Below, piece after piece: positions 38,150 to 51,270 of a stretch of 64,000 bases of DNA. The stretch's first letter is position 1. Every line of letters starts with the position of its first letter. The notes below the pieces were generated by a model that had not been told where the DNA came from, ran no database searches, and worked only from the letters and a program-made list of their open reading frames with translations. Origin of the DNA: Neckera pumila. Its lineage: Eukaryota > Streptophyta > Bryopsida > Hypnales > Neckeraceae. The translations under genes were made by a program, and so were the position numbers. The stretch lies in contig OZ018412.1 of the NCBI GenBank assembly GCA_963969595.1, positions 4,776,501 to 4,840,500 on the forward strand, given 5' to 3'.

Positions 38150-38176
38150 GACTATCTATCTCAATAAAAACAATAA

Positions 38177-38727
38177 CTAAATTTTCAATATTTTTGAAAA
38201 AAACAAAAACATTGGGTTTAGGTTGCTTCTTACAACATTTTAACCGTTGGAATTGCATTTTTCAATTCCATAATTAAATTCTTGACAATTTAGTATTTTG
38301 AGTCACTCTCTACCTCTTCCTATTTACTATTTTTTCCTATATGTTGTACAATTCCAAATGATCTGAAAATTTTCAAGCAGGTAGACAACTTGCCTTGAAG
38401 AACAAATTCAAAGAGTATCCACCATTTGGACATTTTTTCATACAAATGTGACCTTTTGAAGGGCCGCTGTCCGGATTTTTGCAGTGACAGAAAAAGGACT
38501 TTTGTCAATTCAAACGCTATTATCTTGCAATCCACATGGTGGAAAATTTTGAAATTTTTTCCACATCTTTTTGAACCAGTGTATTACAAGACCCTACAGT
38601 TACATGTGTTCAAAACTATTTTTCTTCTCAAATTTGGTACTTGTATTAGAAATGGCAGTTTTAGAGCGTTTTTGGTGAAAACATAGTCTCTGACCTTAAG
38701 TGAAGTTTAAGTGACCTTAGGGATTAA
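38177..38727 (-). mobile_element. TTAA element family A, truncated inverted copy
   Basis: Aligns with the left half of A in reverse (AACCGTTGGAATTGCATTTTTC, CATATGTTGTACAATTCC-type motif, TGGTGAAAACATAGTCTC). The terminus carries a small duplication (GTGAAGTTTAAGTGACC) before TTAGGGATTAA. The left part is missing next to K unit 2. Confidence 0.6.
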
Positions 38728-39218
38728 GTGAAGTTTTTTTCTTATCTTTCAATCCAACTATAATTTTATCTAAAATCTCTTTAAGAATACTACATCCTAG
38801 ATATTTCAATAATAATACTTTCTTTGTATTAAAGCATCAAGATATTTGACTAATTGAAATTTTGTCAAATATTAAAATTTCATATTTGTGTAGAAAGTTT
38901 TCCTAAACCTATAGAAATCATTACAACCAAAAATAAAAATACCAAAAATATTCTAATTTTAGGAATTTGTATTTCAAGAATTATCCAAAAATTAATTAAT
39001 TGCACTTTTCATTTTGTTAAAGTTGCTTCTTGAATAGTGTTACTCCTACAAATGTAAGGTCTCACTAAATAGAACTTCTATCATCAATTACTATAAACTA
39101 TACTTCATTCCATACATTGCAAACACCATAAATGGTAAAGACTATACTATACATGTAATTATAATACTATTCAAAGTACAAACAACAACTTGAATGATCA
39201 TTGAATAATGGGAATTCT
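38728..39218. other. AT-rich spacer, no gene seen
   Basis: Nothing was recognised between two A elements. Confidence 0.4.
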
Positions 39219-40168
39219 TTAACGCCTAAAGTTCCATGACTATGTTTTCACCAAAAACGCTCTAAAACTGCCATTTTGAGTACAAGTACCAAATTATTCA
39301 AAAAAACTTTTTTTGACATATGTAACCGTAGGATCTTATAGTATGCTGACTTGAGAACATGGGTTAAAAATTTCAGAAAATTCCATTGTGTGGATTGCAA
39401 GATATAAGCATTCAAATTCACTGAAATCATTTTTTTGGCCTTGCAAAAAGCAGGTTAGCTGCACTTCACAAGCTCACTTTTTGATGAAAAAATGTCTAAA
39501 ATGGTGGTGCTTCTTTGAATTCTTTTTCCTAGACAAGTTGGCTACATGCTTGAAAATTTTCACTTCATTTATAAGAAAAAAATAGAAAATAGGTAGTAGT
39601 AGAGAATGATTCCAAATACTAAATTGTCAAAAATTTAATTATGGAATTGAAAAATGCCAATCCCAATGGTTGCAGTGTTTTAATAAACAATCTACATCCT
39701 ATGATTTTATTTTTTTCAAAAAATATTGAAAATTGAGTAAGATAAAGGACTTCAAAGTTAATTTTAGAGTAGAGAATCCATAACTGCCCGCAAACTAAAA
39801 TCTTCATAACTTTTTACTCATTGATCAGAATGGGATGATTAAAATAGAGAGCTTCCCACGTATATATAACTCTAGAAAATAAATTTCAATCTTTTTTTTT
39901 GAAAAAGTGATTTTTTTTTATCTGCTCGAATTGCCCAGTTACAAAAAAAAGAAATATATTAGGCTATAACTTTTTATTCACATTTCCAAACGTCATGAAA
40001 CTTAGTGTATATGAAAGATATTTCTTGTCCCCACCTTTGACTAAAATTTGGGCCCAAGAATATATATGGCCTAAATATGGTATATGGATATGAAAATCTC
40101 CAGTCACACGTATCTGCCCTAAATTTCTATATTGACAAAAAAATGCATATTGGTCCTTTAGAGGTTAA
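39219..40168 (+). mobile_element. TTAA element family A, copy 3
   Basis: 950 bp from TTAACGCCTAAAGTTCCATG to GGTCCTTTAGAGGTTAA, collinear with the near-identical pair at 47258 and 51729 but visibly older. It includes the ATGTAACCGTAGGATCTTATAG and ATGAAACTTAGTGTATATGAA segments typical of A. No coding frame above 65 codons. Confidence 0.75.
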
Positions 40169-42614
40169 TTAAATCATGGGAGTAACACTACACAAATTTA
40201 TCCCTAATATTGTAAAGGTATATATTTAGCGTAGACCACATTAAATAGAATGAAGAGTATAGTTTACCTTTGTAAAATACAATATACAACACTTTTGTAT
40301 TTTAATATCACCTAGTATCCTAGATATAAGGAACATATATTAACTAAGAGATGATATGACAAGTAATTTTTTCTTAAATTATTGCATCTTGGACCAAATG
40401 AAATTTGTATTTTATATTTATAAATGAAGGACAATATTGGTGCATTATTGTATTTAATTTATTAGAAAAATGGTTTGAAGTTATTTGAATGTTTTCAGAT
40501 TAATTGATTCAAAACATCCCATATTAAAATTTCAAAAAGGCTAAATTGAATTTTATAGTAGTATTTTGATTTGAAGGTAATATATTTAGTGTGTAAACAA
40601 TGAAACAATTATTTGAAAAACTTTAACACCTATTTTCATTTGCCCTACTATACTTTAAGAAGAAATTTGATTTTTCATTTTATATTTTTTGTTATATGAA
40701 TCAATTTATTTCATTTTACATTTAATTATAAACACCTTATTTTTCTACAACATAAATTGAAATTGACCACCATAATAGATGACATTGAGTTTTATACAAT
40801 AAAAATGTAAAATTAAAATTCATATGTAATCCATAGACCAAATTGACTTTAGAAATGAAGTTTGACCTTATAGCCATAGAATTGTCCTTCAGGGGGTGAC
40901 ATGGTTTATTTCCATTATATCTCCATTCCCCACAATTGACTACTATGTTACATTGTCACTCAAACATTTTTTTTTTTTTTTAATTTTCTGCTGAAATTAA
41001 ATAAATTTCCATTGGAACCATATCATATATTATCTAAGACAAAATCAAATGTCATATATTAGAGAATTTGCTCTCACTTTGACCCTCCATGTTGCATATA
41101 AACTAAAAAAGTTCACATGGTGTATATGTGGGCACAATTGAGTTGAATTTTCTTGCACGCCATGGTTAAGTTGAAAAATTGAAATGGATAAGGAGCTTAA
41201 GTGCCCTTGAGTCTTCATTTTGCTTCAAGATCTAATTCATTGTATCTAGTTTCAATAGTGGCTCAGGCTTTACAGCTTGTATTGACGTGTTGAATGAGGT
41301 TGCATCTCCTATTTTTTCTTTTCCTTCTAAGTTCCCTTTATTGGTTGGAGAGAGAGTTTGAAGAAATCTGTTTTCTACGTTGCTTGGTTGAAAATCCATT
41401 TTCTAATACAATCTAGCTTCAAAGGCACATCATTTAAGGGAATCTAGCGCACTGCACGAAGATGCCCAAGAGTATCAAATTATAAGCATTTGGTGGAACC
41501 GGTGAACCATACATTTTTCTAGATAGAGATGCGTGGGGCAACATAATAGCATAATAATTCTAGCAATATATACTTTGAATTATTATTATTATTTTTTATC
41601 CCACGATAAATGATGAATTTCATCACTCATATGATAGCACAAAGCCCATAAATTGAATTTGACTATGCTTGAGACCAACCAAAAGAAATGAAAAGTGAAG
41701 AAAAAAGCGTACCGGTAAAGATAATGAGAAGTAAGGTGAAATTGCCTATTTTCAAGAAGATGATCAAAAGTAGGGGTTAGATTTGTTTGATAGCAACTCT
41801 AAATAACAATAGAGATATGGATACCTTTAGTTCCCACAATTTATGTCCTATCTAGGACCTTTCCATCAAAAGCAGATTCTTGTTCTTTTTGGGCCTGGCC
41901 AATAATCTATGTCACTGTCAGCATTAATTATCTATATGTCTCTTTCATCAATTATTTGTGGTTGAGCTCATAATGGAGAAACATGCAAATTTTTTATTCA
42001 TCTGATGCTATACAGATTATGACATCTATATAATTAGGTCCAATAGACTATGATGCATTTTGCATTTTTTCAACTTGTAGTCGGACCCTTAATTGATACA
42101 TGAAAGTAGCCTACCATGGATTTTGATTCCAATTTCATAACATGTACAGGGCTTGAATAAAGCTTAGCAACAAATGCATGGGTCCAAATGCATCAAAATC
42201 CATCAACCTTTGGATGCATTTGATTACTAGAGGTTTCAACTCCGTCTCTATTTTCCAAGATATGTGAGATTGCGAATAGTTTGAAATCCATTCAATTAGA
42301 ATAATCCGCACTAGTATGCCATTAACTTTAGATTCTTCAAATGGTTTTCAATAATTCTTTCCAAACACCAATATTTGCATAAGAAAATTTTCAAATTTCA
42401 ACATCACCAAACAAGGAAATCTCCAATTGGTGGTCAATGGTAGTGCACAACCTGTATTATTTAGTTTTAATATCTTTTTACACATTTTAAATAAATAAAT
42501 ATAAAATAAATAACTTAGACAACCTTGATAATGGAAGAATAGAAAAGTGAGAGAATAGAAAAAGGACAAAATTATTCAACAATTGATATAAAAATATTAA
42601 AATTTAATAATTCT
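40169..42614. other. AT-rich region without recognised gene
   Basis: No coding, RNA or repeat signature was recognised apart from poly(T) runs (about 40968-40981). Confidence 0.45.
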
Positions 42615-43170
42615 GGTGAGGACCTTTGCGTCAAAGTTGACCTTGATGCATTTTGAGTATAGTCCAAAGATCATATATAAAAAAATAAAAATTGCTACAT
42701 ATCCAATTATAGGATTTTGCACTATACTAGAATAAAAATGTGTGGAGGAAACTTCAAAATTTCATAATGTAGATAGCAAGATAGTTGCGCATAAAGTGAA
42801 ATAAAACACCTATTTCTAACCTTGCCATATAATATAAGGCTTAGTTTGAATCCTTTTAAATAAAAAATAATAGCACTATGGATGTTAATTTTCAATTCAT
42901 TTGTGTTGGACTAATTGAGTTGAGATCCTTTTCAAAAAAAATTAATTATTAACTAGGTTTAAATGCAAGATGGAAAAAAGTAATAAATTATTAATTGTTT
43001 CAAGATGGGATTAAAGCATGCCAATTCTAACAATGAGATTGTTCTAGCTAGCAATCTAGTTAGTCGTAGGGCCCTTTTTTTTTAAATTGTGAAAATTGAT
43101 TTAAAAAATAAATCCCAAATGCTATCTATTAGGAAGATTGTTTGTTTGCCCCCAAATAATTTAAAAAAAA
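42615..43170 (-). mobile_element. TTAA element family B, decayed inverted copy
   Basis: The sequence order follows the inverted B element at 1962-2852 (AGGATTTTGCACTATACTAG, GTGTGGAGGAAACTTC, GATAGCAAGATAG, AACAATGAGATTGTTCTAGC). Both termini have decayed and no TTAA ends are recognisable. Confidence 0.45.
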
Positions 43171-44539
43171 ATTTACCAGATAAATTGAAAAAATAATTAA
43201 TGATTTCATTTCTTATAAAAAAAAAGATTAATTTTAGATTTAGAAAGGGCCAATTTAGTTGATTGTATTGTAAAAAATATAATTGAAATGAGGGCATGAG
43301 GGCATATTAATGTCACCAAAATTAGTAAAGAGCATTACACGTGTTGGTCAAGAAATAATCAAATTGAACCAAAAAAAGGTTAATAAGATACCTATTCCAT
43401 AGCTCAAAAGAATGTGAAGTTAGATTTGGATGACATGGTCCATCAAGGATTAATGGGTATTCTTTGAAAAACAAATTTTCAAAATTAGAATGTTTTTTTG
43501 GGGTGGGTGGGTGGGTGGTAGACTATTGGGGTTCAAGCATTTTGTGCTTAGGATGGCATGATTTTTTTTCTTCACCCCCCATTGAAAAAATTATATTCAA
43601 AAAACAAATATTTTTTCTAATCTTAATTAAAATTTAAAATTTGATATCACATAAACCTAATCAAAATTTCAAGTGTTTGGCAAGGGAATTGTGCTCATAT
43701 TTGTTCATATTCAAAACAGTCATTTTATACATTCATCCTCTAAAGGTTTAATTTCTTTGTAAGAAAATTTATCAAAATTTCAAAATATAAAAAGAATCAA
43801 TCATTTTCATAAAAAATCATATATTCATTTAATAAACAACATGCTGTATTTTATATTGAAATGATATAGCTATTTTCTAAATGCCTAATCAATCATTTTA
43901 TGGTTGTTGCCCAACTTTAAGGGTTGCCTAGATCCTCTCAAGATATTTTGTTTGAATTTCATATTTTCTTCACCTAGTTCATCAAGTTATATTCTACATC
44001 CTAAATTTTTTTTTGATTTGGACAATAATTCCACCTTGGGTGTTTTTTTGAAGTCAAGCACCACAAGAAATGCTCAATGTGGATTGTCTTGGAAGAGATA
44101 CCTAGCCAATATAAGGCTATCTAGGCTAGAAAAAAAATTCCATAGAAGTGCAAGCAGATAAGGGGTTGATTAGTTGGAGCATATCGTGAACGGGCACTGT
44201 CAAGTGAAAATTTTTATTTTCCAAATGTACCTCATTCGATTGCTCCAAATGAATCAATGTAAAAATTAGCATATATAGTATGATTATTTATAATTGTATT
44301 TGGTTAGAAGCAATAAACTCTTCTTTTGTGAGGATTTGAGATATAAGCCCCCCAAATTGTTCCAATTAGGAAACAAAGTGCTAGTTTTTCAAAAACTAAA
44401 TTTTTATCAAAGACATCTCAAAATTCATACTAGCAAAGTCTCTCAAATTTGGACTAACTTAATAGTGATGAACAAGATCCTATGGCTAATCTTTCAGAAA
44501 ACGATTTTGAGAAAATATATATACTTTAATTACAAAATG
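43171..44539. other. AT-rich spacer, no gene seen
   Basis: A GGGTGGGTGGGTGG run lies near 43501-43518. Frames of 85-86 codons (+ 43904-44161, + 44294-44554) are not recognised. Confidence 0.4.
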
Positions 44540-44593
44540 ATAGTTTGGGGGTGAGTTTACCAAAAAGACTCCCTTTGGGCATTTAGGGATTAA
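44540..44593. mobile_element. Solo TTAA-type terminus
   Basis: CCCTTTGGGCATTTAGGGATTAA resembles the right end of a C- or B-type element. No matching left end was found upstream. Confidence 0.35.
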
Positions 44594-46447
44594 AATATCC
44601 CCGAGGGAACAATTTTTGCACGCAAATTAAGAGCATGGCCACCTTTACATGCAAGGGGTTTGACATTCTTCAAATGTAGATGAAACATGCTACAGGCCTT
44701 CTACAATATTTACTTGACACTCAAGCCTAGTGTGTCAAAGAATCGCCTTGAAATCACTCTTCATCCTAAGTGTAGTTGCTTTGTCATTTATTCTACTTGA
44801 TGAGTGATCACTCAACTATTTCTGGATTGTATTAGGATGGAGGACACAATAATTGAGGTCCTTCAAATTAGATGTACATTTGAACGTACTAAATTGGGCG
44901 AGTAAGGATGGCCATGCTCTTATTCTCTTGTGATTCAAAGAATAAATGTGAATGGTACACATAAGACATGAAGCCTTCCTTAACCCTCCAAAGATGTTGA
45001 GGTCAAAAGTGCTTGATAAATGAGCTCTAGCATTACTCCTATTGCAACAATGAATGCACCAATTGGTCCAAAAATTGGATCATTTTTGGTTGACTACCTT
45101 GATGATAGGACCCACCCTTTTATATTGAATGCCCTTTTGTTACCCTTGCTAAAAGAATGTACCTCCAAAGATTAATTTTGAAAATTTTTAATTGAAATTT
45201 GACAATTAGAGATCCTAAATAAGTTGTCAACAAACACAAACTTAACTGTACTAAACAGGGAATAAATTTTCAAATTTATCTTGATTAGGGCATGAGGGGG
45301 CAGTTCTCCCTAATTTTTTTTTTCTCACAAAAGGAACAATTTTATTCCAATGCGAAAAGTTAGCCGCAACTAGCATGCCATGTAGAGCCGTTGCTCCTGC
45401 TAGTCAACAAATCATAAAAGCCCAATGAGACCTCAAATGAACAGAACAAAATAGGGTGCAACTAAGTGAAAGTTTGCAACCCCCCGTAGTTGCCAGCTCA
45501 AGATTAAGACCCCAAAGCATGTCACATTTTGATGTAACATTCCAGCTTTCCCCTCTCAGAACACTGCTACCAATACTGAAACTGGAAAATAGCATGCAAA
45601 AATATACTCCGTACCATGTGGTTTTTTGTTTAAACAATGAAAATGCGACCATAATATTGTGTAGAGGTTCAGTTTACATGAATTAAAAACATTTCTATTT
45701 GTGCCAAAAAAGAATAAGTAAATAAAAATAATGGATGTGTTTTTTTTCTATTTTTTTTTTTTTTTCACTTGACTGGTTTCCTCTCATCAGATCCGTTATC
45801 AGTAGAAATACCCACATTTCATGCTTTATTAATAGATCAGTTGAGAAAGTCACAATTTCTGTTTTAACAAAAGCTTCAATTAGTACACAGCCAACGTTTC
45901 TCATTTTGGAAAGCTACACCTAGCTGACTGAGATGCTTCAGTCTTCCTTCAGTTAATCTCAAGCCTTCCCATTTTTTCATCATTTTGTTTCCATCTCACA
46001 GATCATCAGCCAGCTGAGTGGCTTACTCCACTTGGGGTAAAACCCGACCTGACCCCCCAGCAGTAAAAATCCAATCCCCGCACACAAGAGGTCTGTCTGT
46101 CATTATGATTTGTTACAACTAAAATTGACATTGAGTGCTCCCAGAATGGACAAACCTCCTTTGGCCCATCTCCGCATTTTCATTATCCGCCTGCTCAAAA
46201 AAAGATGATTTCCATTCTCTGTTGCCATGATGTTTGGGAACCCAAGTAAGTCATGATGTCGATGCCCCAAAACTTACGAGCACACCATAAGGTAAGGTAG
46301 TGCGTGACTGCCCAAAGACCGGCGGGGCTGTGACCATCTTTGGCTGCTGCACCTGGCGCGAGGGATAACTTCAAGGCAGCAAGCCCGGAATTGCACTCAA
46401 CATTTACATGTCCACAAGCTAGCTAGCACACACACTGTCCACTAGAA
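44594..46447. other. Spacer grading into GC-moderate DNA, no gene called
   Basis: The region from about 45350 onward is less AT-rich. It holds unrecognised frames of 62-82 codons on both strands and a T-run near 45750-45770. Possibly gene-flanking DNA. Confidence 0.4.
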
Positions 46448-46533
46448 CCCCACCCCAATCGGTGCTCCGCCGTACCCAATGGAACTGAACCCCACCCCAA
46501 TCGGTGCCCCGCCGTACCCAATGGAACTGAACC
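46448..46533. repeat. 42-bp tandem duplication in GC-rich block
   Basis: ACCCCAATCGGTGC...CCCAATGGAACTGAA occurs twice with a 42-base period and one T/C difference. Because 42 is a multiple of three, an overlapping minus-strand frame of 150 codons (46419-46871) stays open with two GGVQFHWVRR repeats. That frame has no recognisable domain and I do not call it a gene. Confidence 0.8.
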
Positions 46534-46910
46534 CCACCGGATGGACCCCCTCCGGCTGTTTGGCCCCCCTCCCTTGCTCGCTCATATAGTCGTATCCCTC
46601 CCCATTGTATTGTACTACCCATGCTCCTCATCACATCTGTCCACCATCTGGCCACATTGCCGATTGCATCGCATGAAGTCCGACCGTCCGGGACTTCTCT
46701 CACTGCACCTCGCGAGATTCTCCTGAGCCACAAGCTCCATGAGCCCCCCGGCCCATCAAGTGCGCCCTTGTCGTTCAGTACTTGCAAGTTACGGCCCGGC
46801 ATTAAAATACTCCATGTGCAGAATACACCTGCCCCTGCCCGGGCCTTACCCGACCCTCTCAGGGTTATCATAACATATGATCCTTTCCATGCACTCAGGT
46901 AGTATACTTG

Positions 46911-48370
46911 GCAGGTGAACTGACCCCCTCGCTCGTCCCTGATTTTACTACTGCCGAAAACGCTGAAATTTTATGTTTTCCATGCATGATAAAATTCGGA
47001 AATTTTGAATTCATATTTGTAATTTGAGGCCCCAAATTAGCTGGGAGAGATGCACTAAATAATTCAATCAAGTATTAAACAGGGGGTCTTTTTTTTTACA
47101 TGCACTTCTGGAATGGCTTCAAAAAAACGAGTTCGAGGGGGGTTCCGTTCACCCCGGTCGTATACTTGAACTCACCCGGGCAAAAATTGATGGCCAAGGT
47201 GAGCGGACCCTCTTCCTCATCCTCCTAAAGTCTCCAACTTATCCCCCAGGGTGCATGTTAACCCCTAAAGTTTCATGACTATGTAATCACCAAAAACGTT
47301 CCAAAACTGCCATTTCTAATACAACTACCAAAATTTTGGAAGAAAACATTTTTTGACACATGTAACCGTAGGATCTTGTAGTATGATATTTTGAAAACAT
47401 GTGGTAAAAATTTCAGAAAATTCCACCGTGTGGATCATAAGATATAAGCATTCAAAGTCTTGAAAACCATTTTTTCAACCTTGCAAAAAACCGGGCAGCT
47501 GCACTTTGCAAGCTCACTTTTCAATGAAAAAATGCCAATAAAGGTGGTGCTTCTTTGAATTCAGTTTCCTAAACAAGTTTTCTATATGCTTGAAAAAATT
47601 CACATCATTTGGAATTGTACAACATATAGGAAAAAAATAGTAAGTAGAAAGAAGTAGAAAATGATTCAAAATACTAAATTTTTAAAAATTTAATCATGGA
47701 ATTTAAAAATGCCAATCCCAACGGTTGTAATGTTGTAATAATCAATCTACATCCTAGGATTTTATTTTTTTCCCAAAATATTGAAAATTGAGTTAAATAA
47801 ACAACTTTAAAGTTTTTTTTAGAGTAGAGAATCCATAACTGCCCGCAATTCAAAAACCCTCATAACTTTTGACTCATTAATTGAAATGGAATGACTCAAA
47901 GCTTTTTAAGTATATATAAATGTAGAGAACCAATTTCAAAAAAAAAAATTTGGAAAAAATGATTTTTTCTGATCTACCCAAACTGCCCAATTATGAAAAA
48001 AAGTAACATATTAGGTCACAACTTTTTACTTGTATTTCGAAATGTCATGAAACTTGGTACACATGAAGATATTCCTTGCCCCCACCTTCTATTAAAATTT
48101 CAGCCTCAAATATGGATATCTCTAGTCACACATACCTGCCCAAAATTTCTATACGGCCAAAAAACACATGTTGGTCCTTTAGGGGTTAAAAAAAGACCCT
48201 CTAGTTTGAACTTGATTAATCTATTTTCTACACCATTCATAGCTAATTTGGGGCCTCTGATTGCAAATATGAATTTAGAATTTCCAATTTCCTATGGGTA
48301 TCAAATAAAAAGGTCTTGCATTCTCCCCAAGGGATAAAATCGGAGACAAGCGAGGCGGTTGGTTCACCCC
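46911..48370. mobile_element. Large fold-back element containing an A copy
   Basis: The arms 46911-47093 and about 48193-48370 are inverted copies: GGTGAACTGACCCCC...TCGCTCGTC against GACAAGCGAGGCGG...GGTTCACC, and GAATTCATATTTGTAATTT..GAGGCCCCAAATTAGCT against its inverse, ending ACAGGGGGTC / GACCCTCT. A family-A TTAA element sits between them next to the right arm, so without it the fold-back element would be about 530 bp. Confidence 0.65.
47258..48189 (+). mobile_element. TTAA element family A, copy 4 (young)
   Basis: 932 bp, TTAACCCCTAAAGTTTCATG to GGTCCTTTAGGGGTTAA, nearly identical by eye to 51729-52659 along the full length. Only the outermost 9 bases (CCCCTAAAG) are strictly inverted. 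A 114-codon frame (47993-48337) runs through its right end, and the first part of it recurs in the sister copy, but it spans the terminus and is not a gene. Nested inside the fold-back element. Confidence 0.85.
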
Positions 48371-48389
48371 AACAAAATTGATGTGATCT

Positions 48390-50346
48390 CTCTACTCACA
48401 GCATCTCAAGTTGTGGCACCATGGCGGGCAATTACCAATATAATAATCCAATAGGAAGTATTCCCTTTGTTTTTTGAAAAAGACCAATGTTCCATTGTCA
48501 TCTTATTATCTACCTTATACTACTTGATTGCCATTTGGAGCGGCTCACTCCAAGCTATAAGGTCAATTCAAGGGAACCTCCATAATTATTTATGGAGCGG
48601 GATAGAGCACACATCCCTTACTAGAGTCAGCTAGGATGACTGCTGTCTGTCCAAAGAGATTGCCAGACTAAAGCTTCTTGACCCTGAGATTTCTCTTACA
48701 ACATTACTAGCCACGTGGATCGTATATGCAATCAAACCAGATATATCAAACCTAAAATTCTTCTTAGGTATCGGATCAATAGAATGAAACCCAACCTACA
48801 ATGTGGCTATTGGTTCCCATCAGAAGCTTGGCTCATGGTAAACAACCCATCTGTTACTCTTGGTTCTAAAACTTGGAATAGAGTTACGGCAGCATGGAGG
48901 TGACTTACTACTTACATTGAACCTTCTCCGCCATCCAACTCGGACGAGGTGCTCACTACCAGCCTCTGGTGGTCCACCACTTATATAGGTTCTAACTTCA
49001 ATTTTTCACTAGATAGAGCTATAGAATTGGCAAGGAACGGCTTGAAAACAATTGCGGACTTATGAGATACAAGTACTCGAAATTTCAGACTATGGAAAGA
49101 GGTTTCAACAACATTCTCATTACAAGACAACCAACGACTCAAGTGGACCTATCATATAGCCAATATACAGTCCAATGATTGGATGGTAATGCTAACTAGA
49201 CAATACGACCTCACTCAAGACAGAGAGTGGCTCAAAATCTTTGCTGGATTAGAAGACCCAATTCCACTGATATAGTGGCAATGTAGTGGCCTCGACCCTG
49301 CGATATTAAGGCTTGATTTCCAGCACCTCATTCTACCTAATCATATATCCAAAGCAATTGTTGGAGTCGTCTCACAGAGACTTTCCCTTCTCCCAACCTC
49401 CTCTAAGATTAACACATATGGTGGTTTCGTCTGGCATGTAATAATACTAGAGATTCAGAAAAGTTGAACTAGAGGCCCTGATTTGTTTTACTACATCGCT
49501 ACCTAGACACTAACTTATGATCCTAGCCGATGGCATTGGAGTAATGGCAAATCCATTTTGTCATACTCATCTGCGAGTGGACGGCAGCTACTGACCAAAC
49601 ATCGCCAACTTAAGCAAAGCATCTCCTCGAAATGGGAAGGCACTCTTCATCCCTCCTTCTCACTTGACTAGAAGGAAGTTTGGCACAAAACCTGTTCCCA
49701 GAAGGAAGCAACCTTCATATGGTAAGTATTTCACAATGATGTTGTTGTCTACTCCTGGCAAGCTCGTATCAACGCCGGTATTGACATTAGATGCAATTGC
49801 TGCTCAACAAATATAGGTGAAACCCCCATACATACATTTTATAAATGTCCAAGAGCCCAAGTAATATGGGAGTATGTGCAGTCCATCATCCATCACATAT
49901 GTGGCGCCCAACCAGTGATGAGACCATATTCCTGCTTTAGCCCAACTCAATGCATCTTTGGATCAACAATCCCTCGAAGGTTCCATAGAATCAAAATCAT
50001 TTGGTCTCTCCTTCGAGGCTCCTCCCTGTGGTTGTTATAGATTGCTCGCAACAACAAGGTATTCTCACAAACCTAGTGGCCTCCAGACTTTGTTCAACAG
50101 GCCCTTTAGAACGCATTACTTGACTCCAGACAAGCTGTGTTCCTTGAAGCTCATAGTACTGCTAAACTTCAACTGCATCAATCAGATTCCATTTGGCTCA
50201 AGTTTGACCTGGTTTGGGCACAGTCTCTTATACTTGCCACTTATACTGGCAACCAGATTAGTTGGAACAAGAAAGGTCCCCCTCCCTTGTATATTTGCTT
50301 AGGCTCTTTTTGTCGCTTGTTCTCTCTTCATTGTCCAGCCTTCTGA
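48390..50346 (+). pseudogene. LINE-type retrotransposon, 3' part, decayed
   Basis: A broken + strand reading frame reads like the C-terminal half of a plant non-LTR retrotransposon ORF2. Near 48530 it has LLSTLYYLIAIWSGS (the end of the reverse transcriptase, before LHNYLWSG). LKLLDPEISLTTLLATWIVYA follows, then KSILSYSSASGRQLLT near 49550. The RT-associated zinc-binding domain (zf-RVT) is at about 49720-49880: CNCC...ETPIHTFYKCPRAQVIW. RNNKVF follows near 50050. Stops (for example FIW*VF near 49722) and a frameshift near 48770 show that it is dead. The endonuclease and the RT catalytic core are absent, so it is 5' truncated. The + frames at 48715-48903 and 49958-50302 are pieces of it or its other frames. 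An A-rich tail lies at about 50402-50417. Confidence 0.8.
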
Positions 50347-50679
50347 CTTTGCTATTTTGTACTTTTAAAAAAACAAATGCTATGGGTCTCCTATTTGTTC
50401 AAGAAAAAAAGAAAAAAGACCAGTGTTTCCTTTGTGTTTTACAAAGGAAAGACGGGCCTTTTTCAAAAATAGAGGTAATATTTTATAAAATTAATACTCT
50501 CAATTTGGGAGCAGATGAAATTGTCAAAAAAATCACCAGCCTTGCCTTCACCATATCTTGACATTATTGAATTCTAGAGGAATACATTTAAAGGGAATAA
50601 TTTATGCTTAATCCAATGTTATACTAATATCATATTCAAAAAATACTAAGCTAGTTATAAGTCAACGATCTTTTGACGC

Positions 50680-51270
50680 CCAAAATGGTTTCAAAATACT
50701 CATATCCAAAGCAAGGCTAAAATCTTCATTAAATTTTTTCTCTAACAAATACAACCATGTGATCATGTAGTTATCTTGTTCAAATACTTTTCTTCAACAA
50801 AAATTCAGTGAAAACCACCACCGATTTCAAGTTCAATGTGCCTAAACTTCCAAAAGTAGTTCTTTAAGCCCTTTCCAAAGGTGAAGTTTCACCTTTCAAC
50901 ATTTAAAAGAAAAAACATGTATATTCTACAGCTTGTACAATTTAGTCAACATATGGAAAATAGATTGAGATTATATGAAAAAAATTTAACCAATTTTGTT
51001 TTTCGTTACCTCATCTTTAAAAAATTATTAAGTTGGAATGTAGCACTAAAAGAAAGAAAAAATTGAATTACTAATAACATTTGCAAGAAATTGAGAATTG
51101 TAAATCCCAATGGTGAGATGTTCCAGTAAGCAATATACATCCTTTTTAAAATTGATTTCAAAAAACGACTTTATATAATTTTTCTACCTTCATTACCCAC
51201 AAAATAATACTCCTTATAACTTTCATCTCATTATTTGAATTGAATGGTTCATATGATATTGAATAGGTAT
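50680..51270 (+). mobile_element. Decayed TTAA-element relative (A/B-like)
   Basis: Collinear but diverged matches to the A/B interior: CCATGTGATCATGTAGTTATC, TACAATTTAGTCAACATATGG, ATCCCAATGGTGAGATGTTCC, CCTTATAACTTTCATCTCATT. The left edge reads GACGCCCAAAATGG. No intact ends. Confidence 0.45.

Noticed and set aside
47993..48337. 114-codon + frame with a sister frame at 52454-52720
   Set aside because: The shared part lies in the A-element right end and then runs through the TTAA terminus into different flanks, so the frame is not a conserved protein.
50137..50346. Separate small genes at 49958-50561
   Set aside because: These frames are pieces of the LINE relic in shifted frames.
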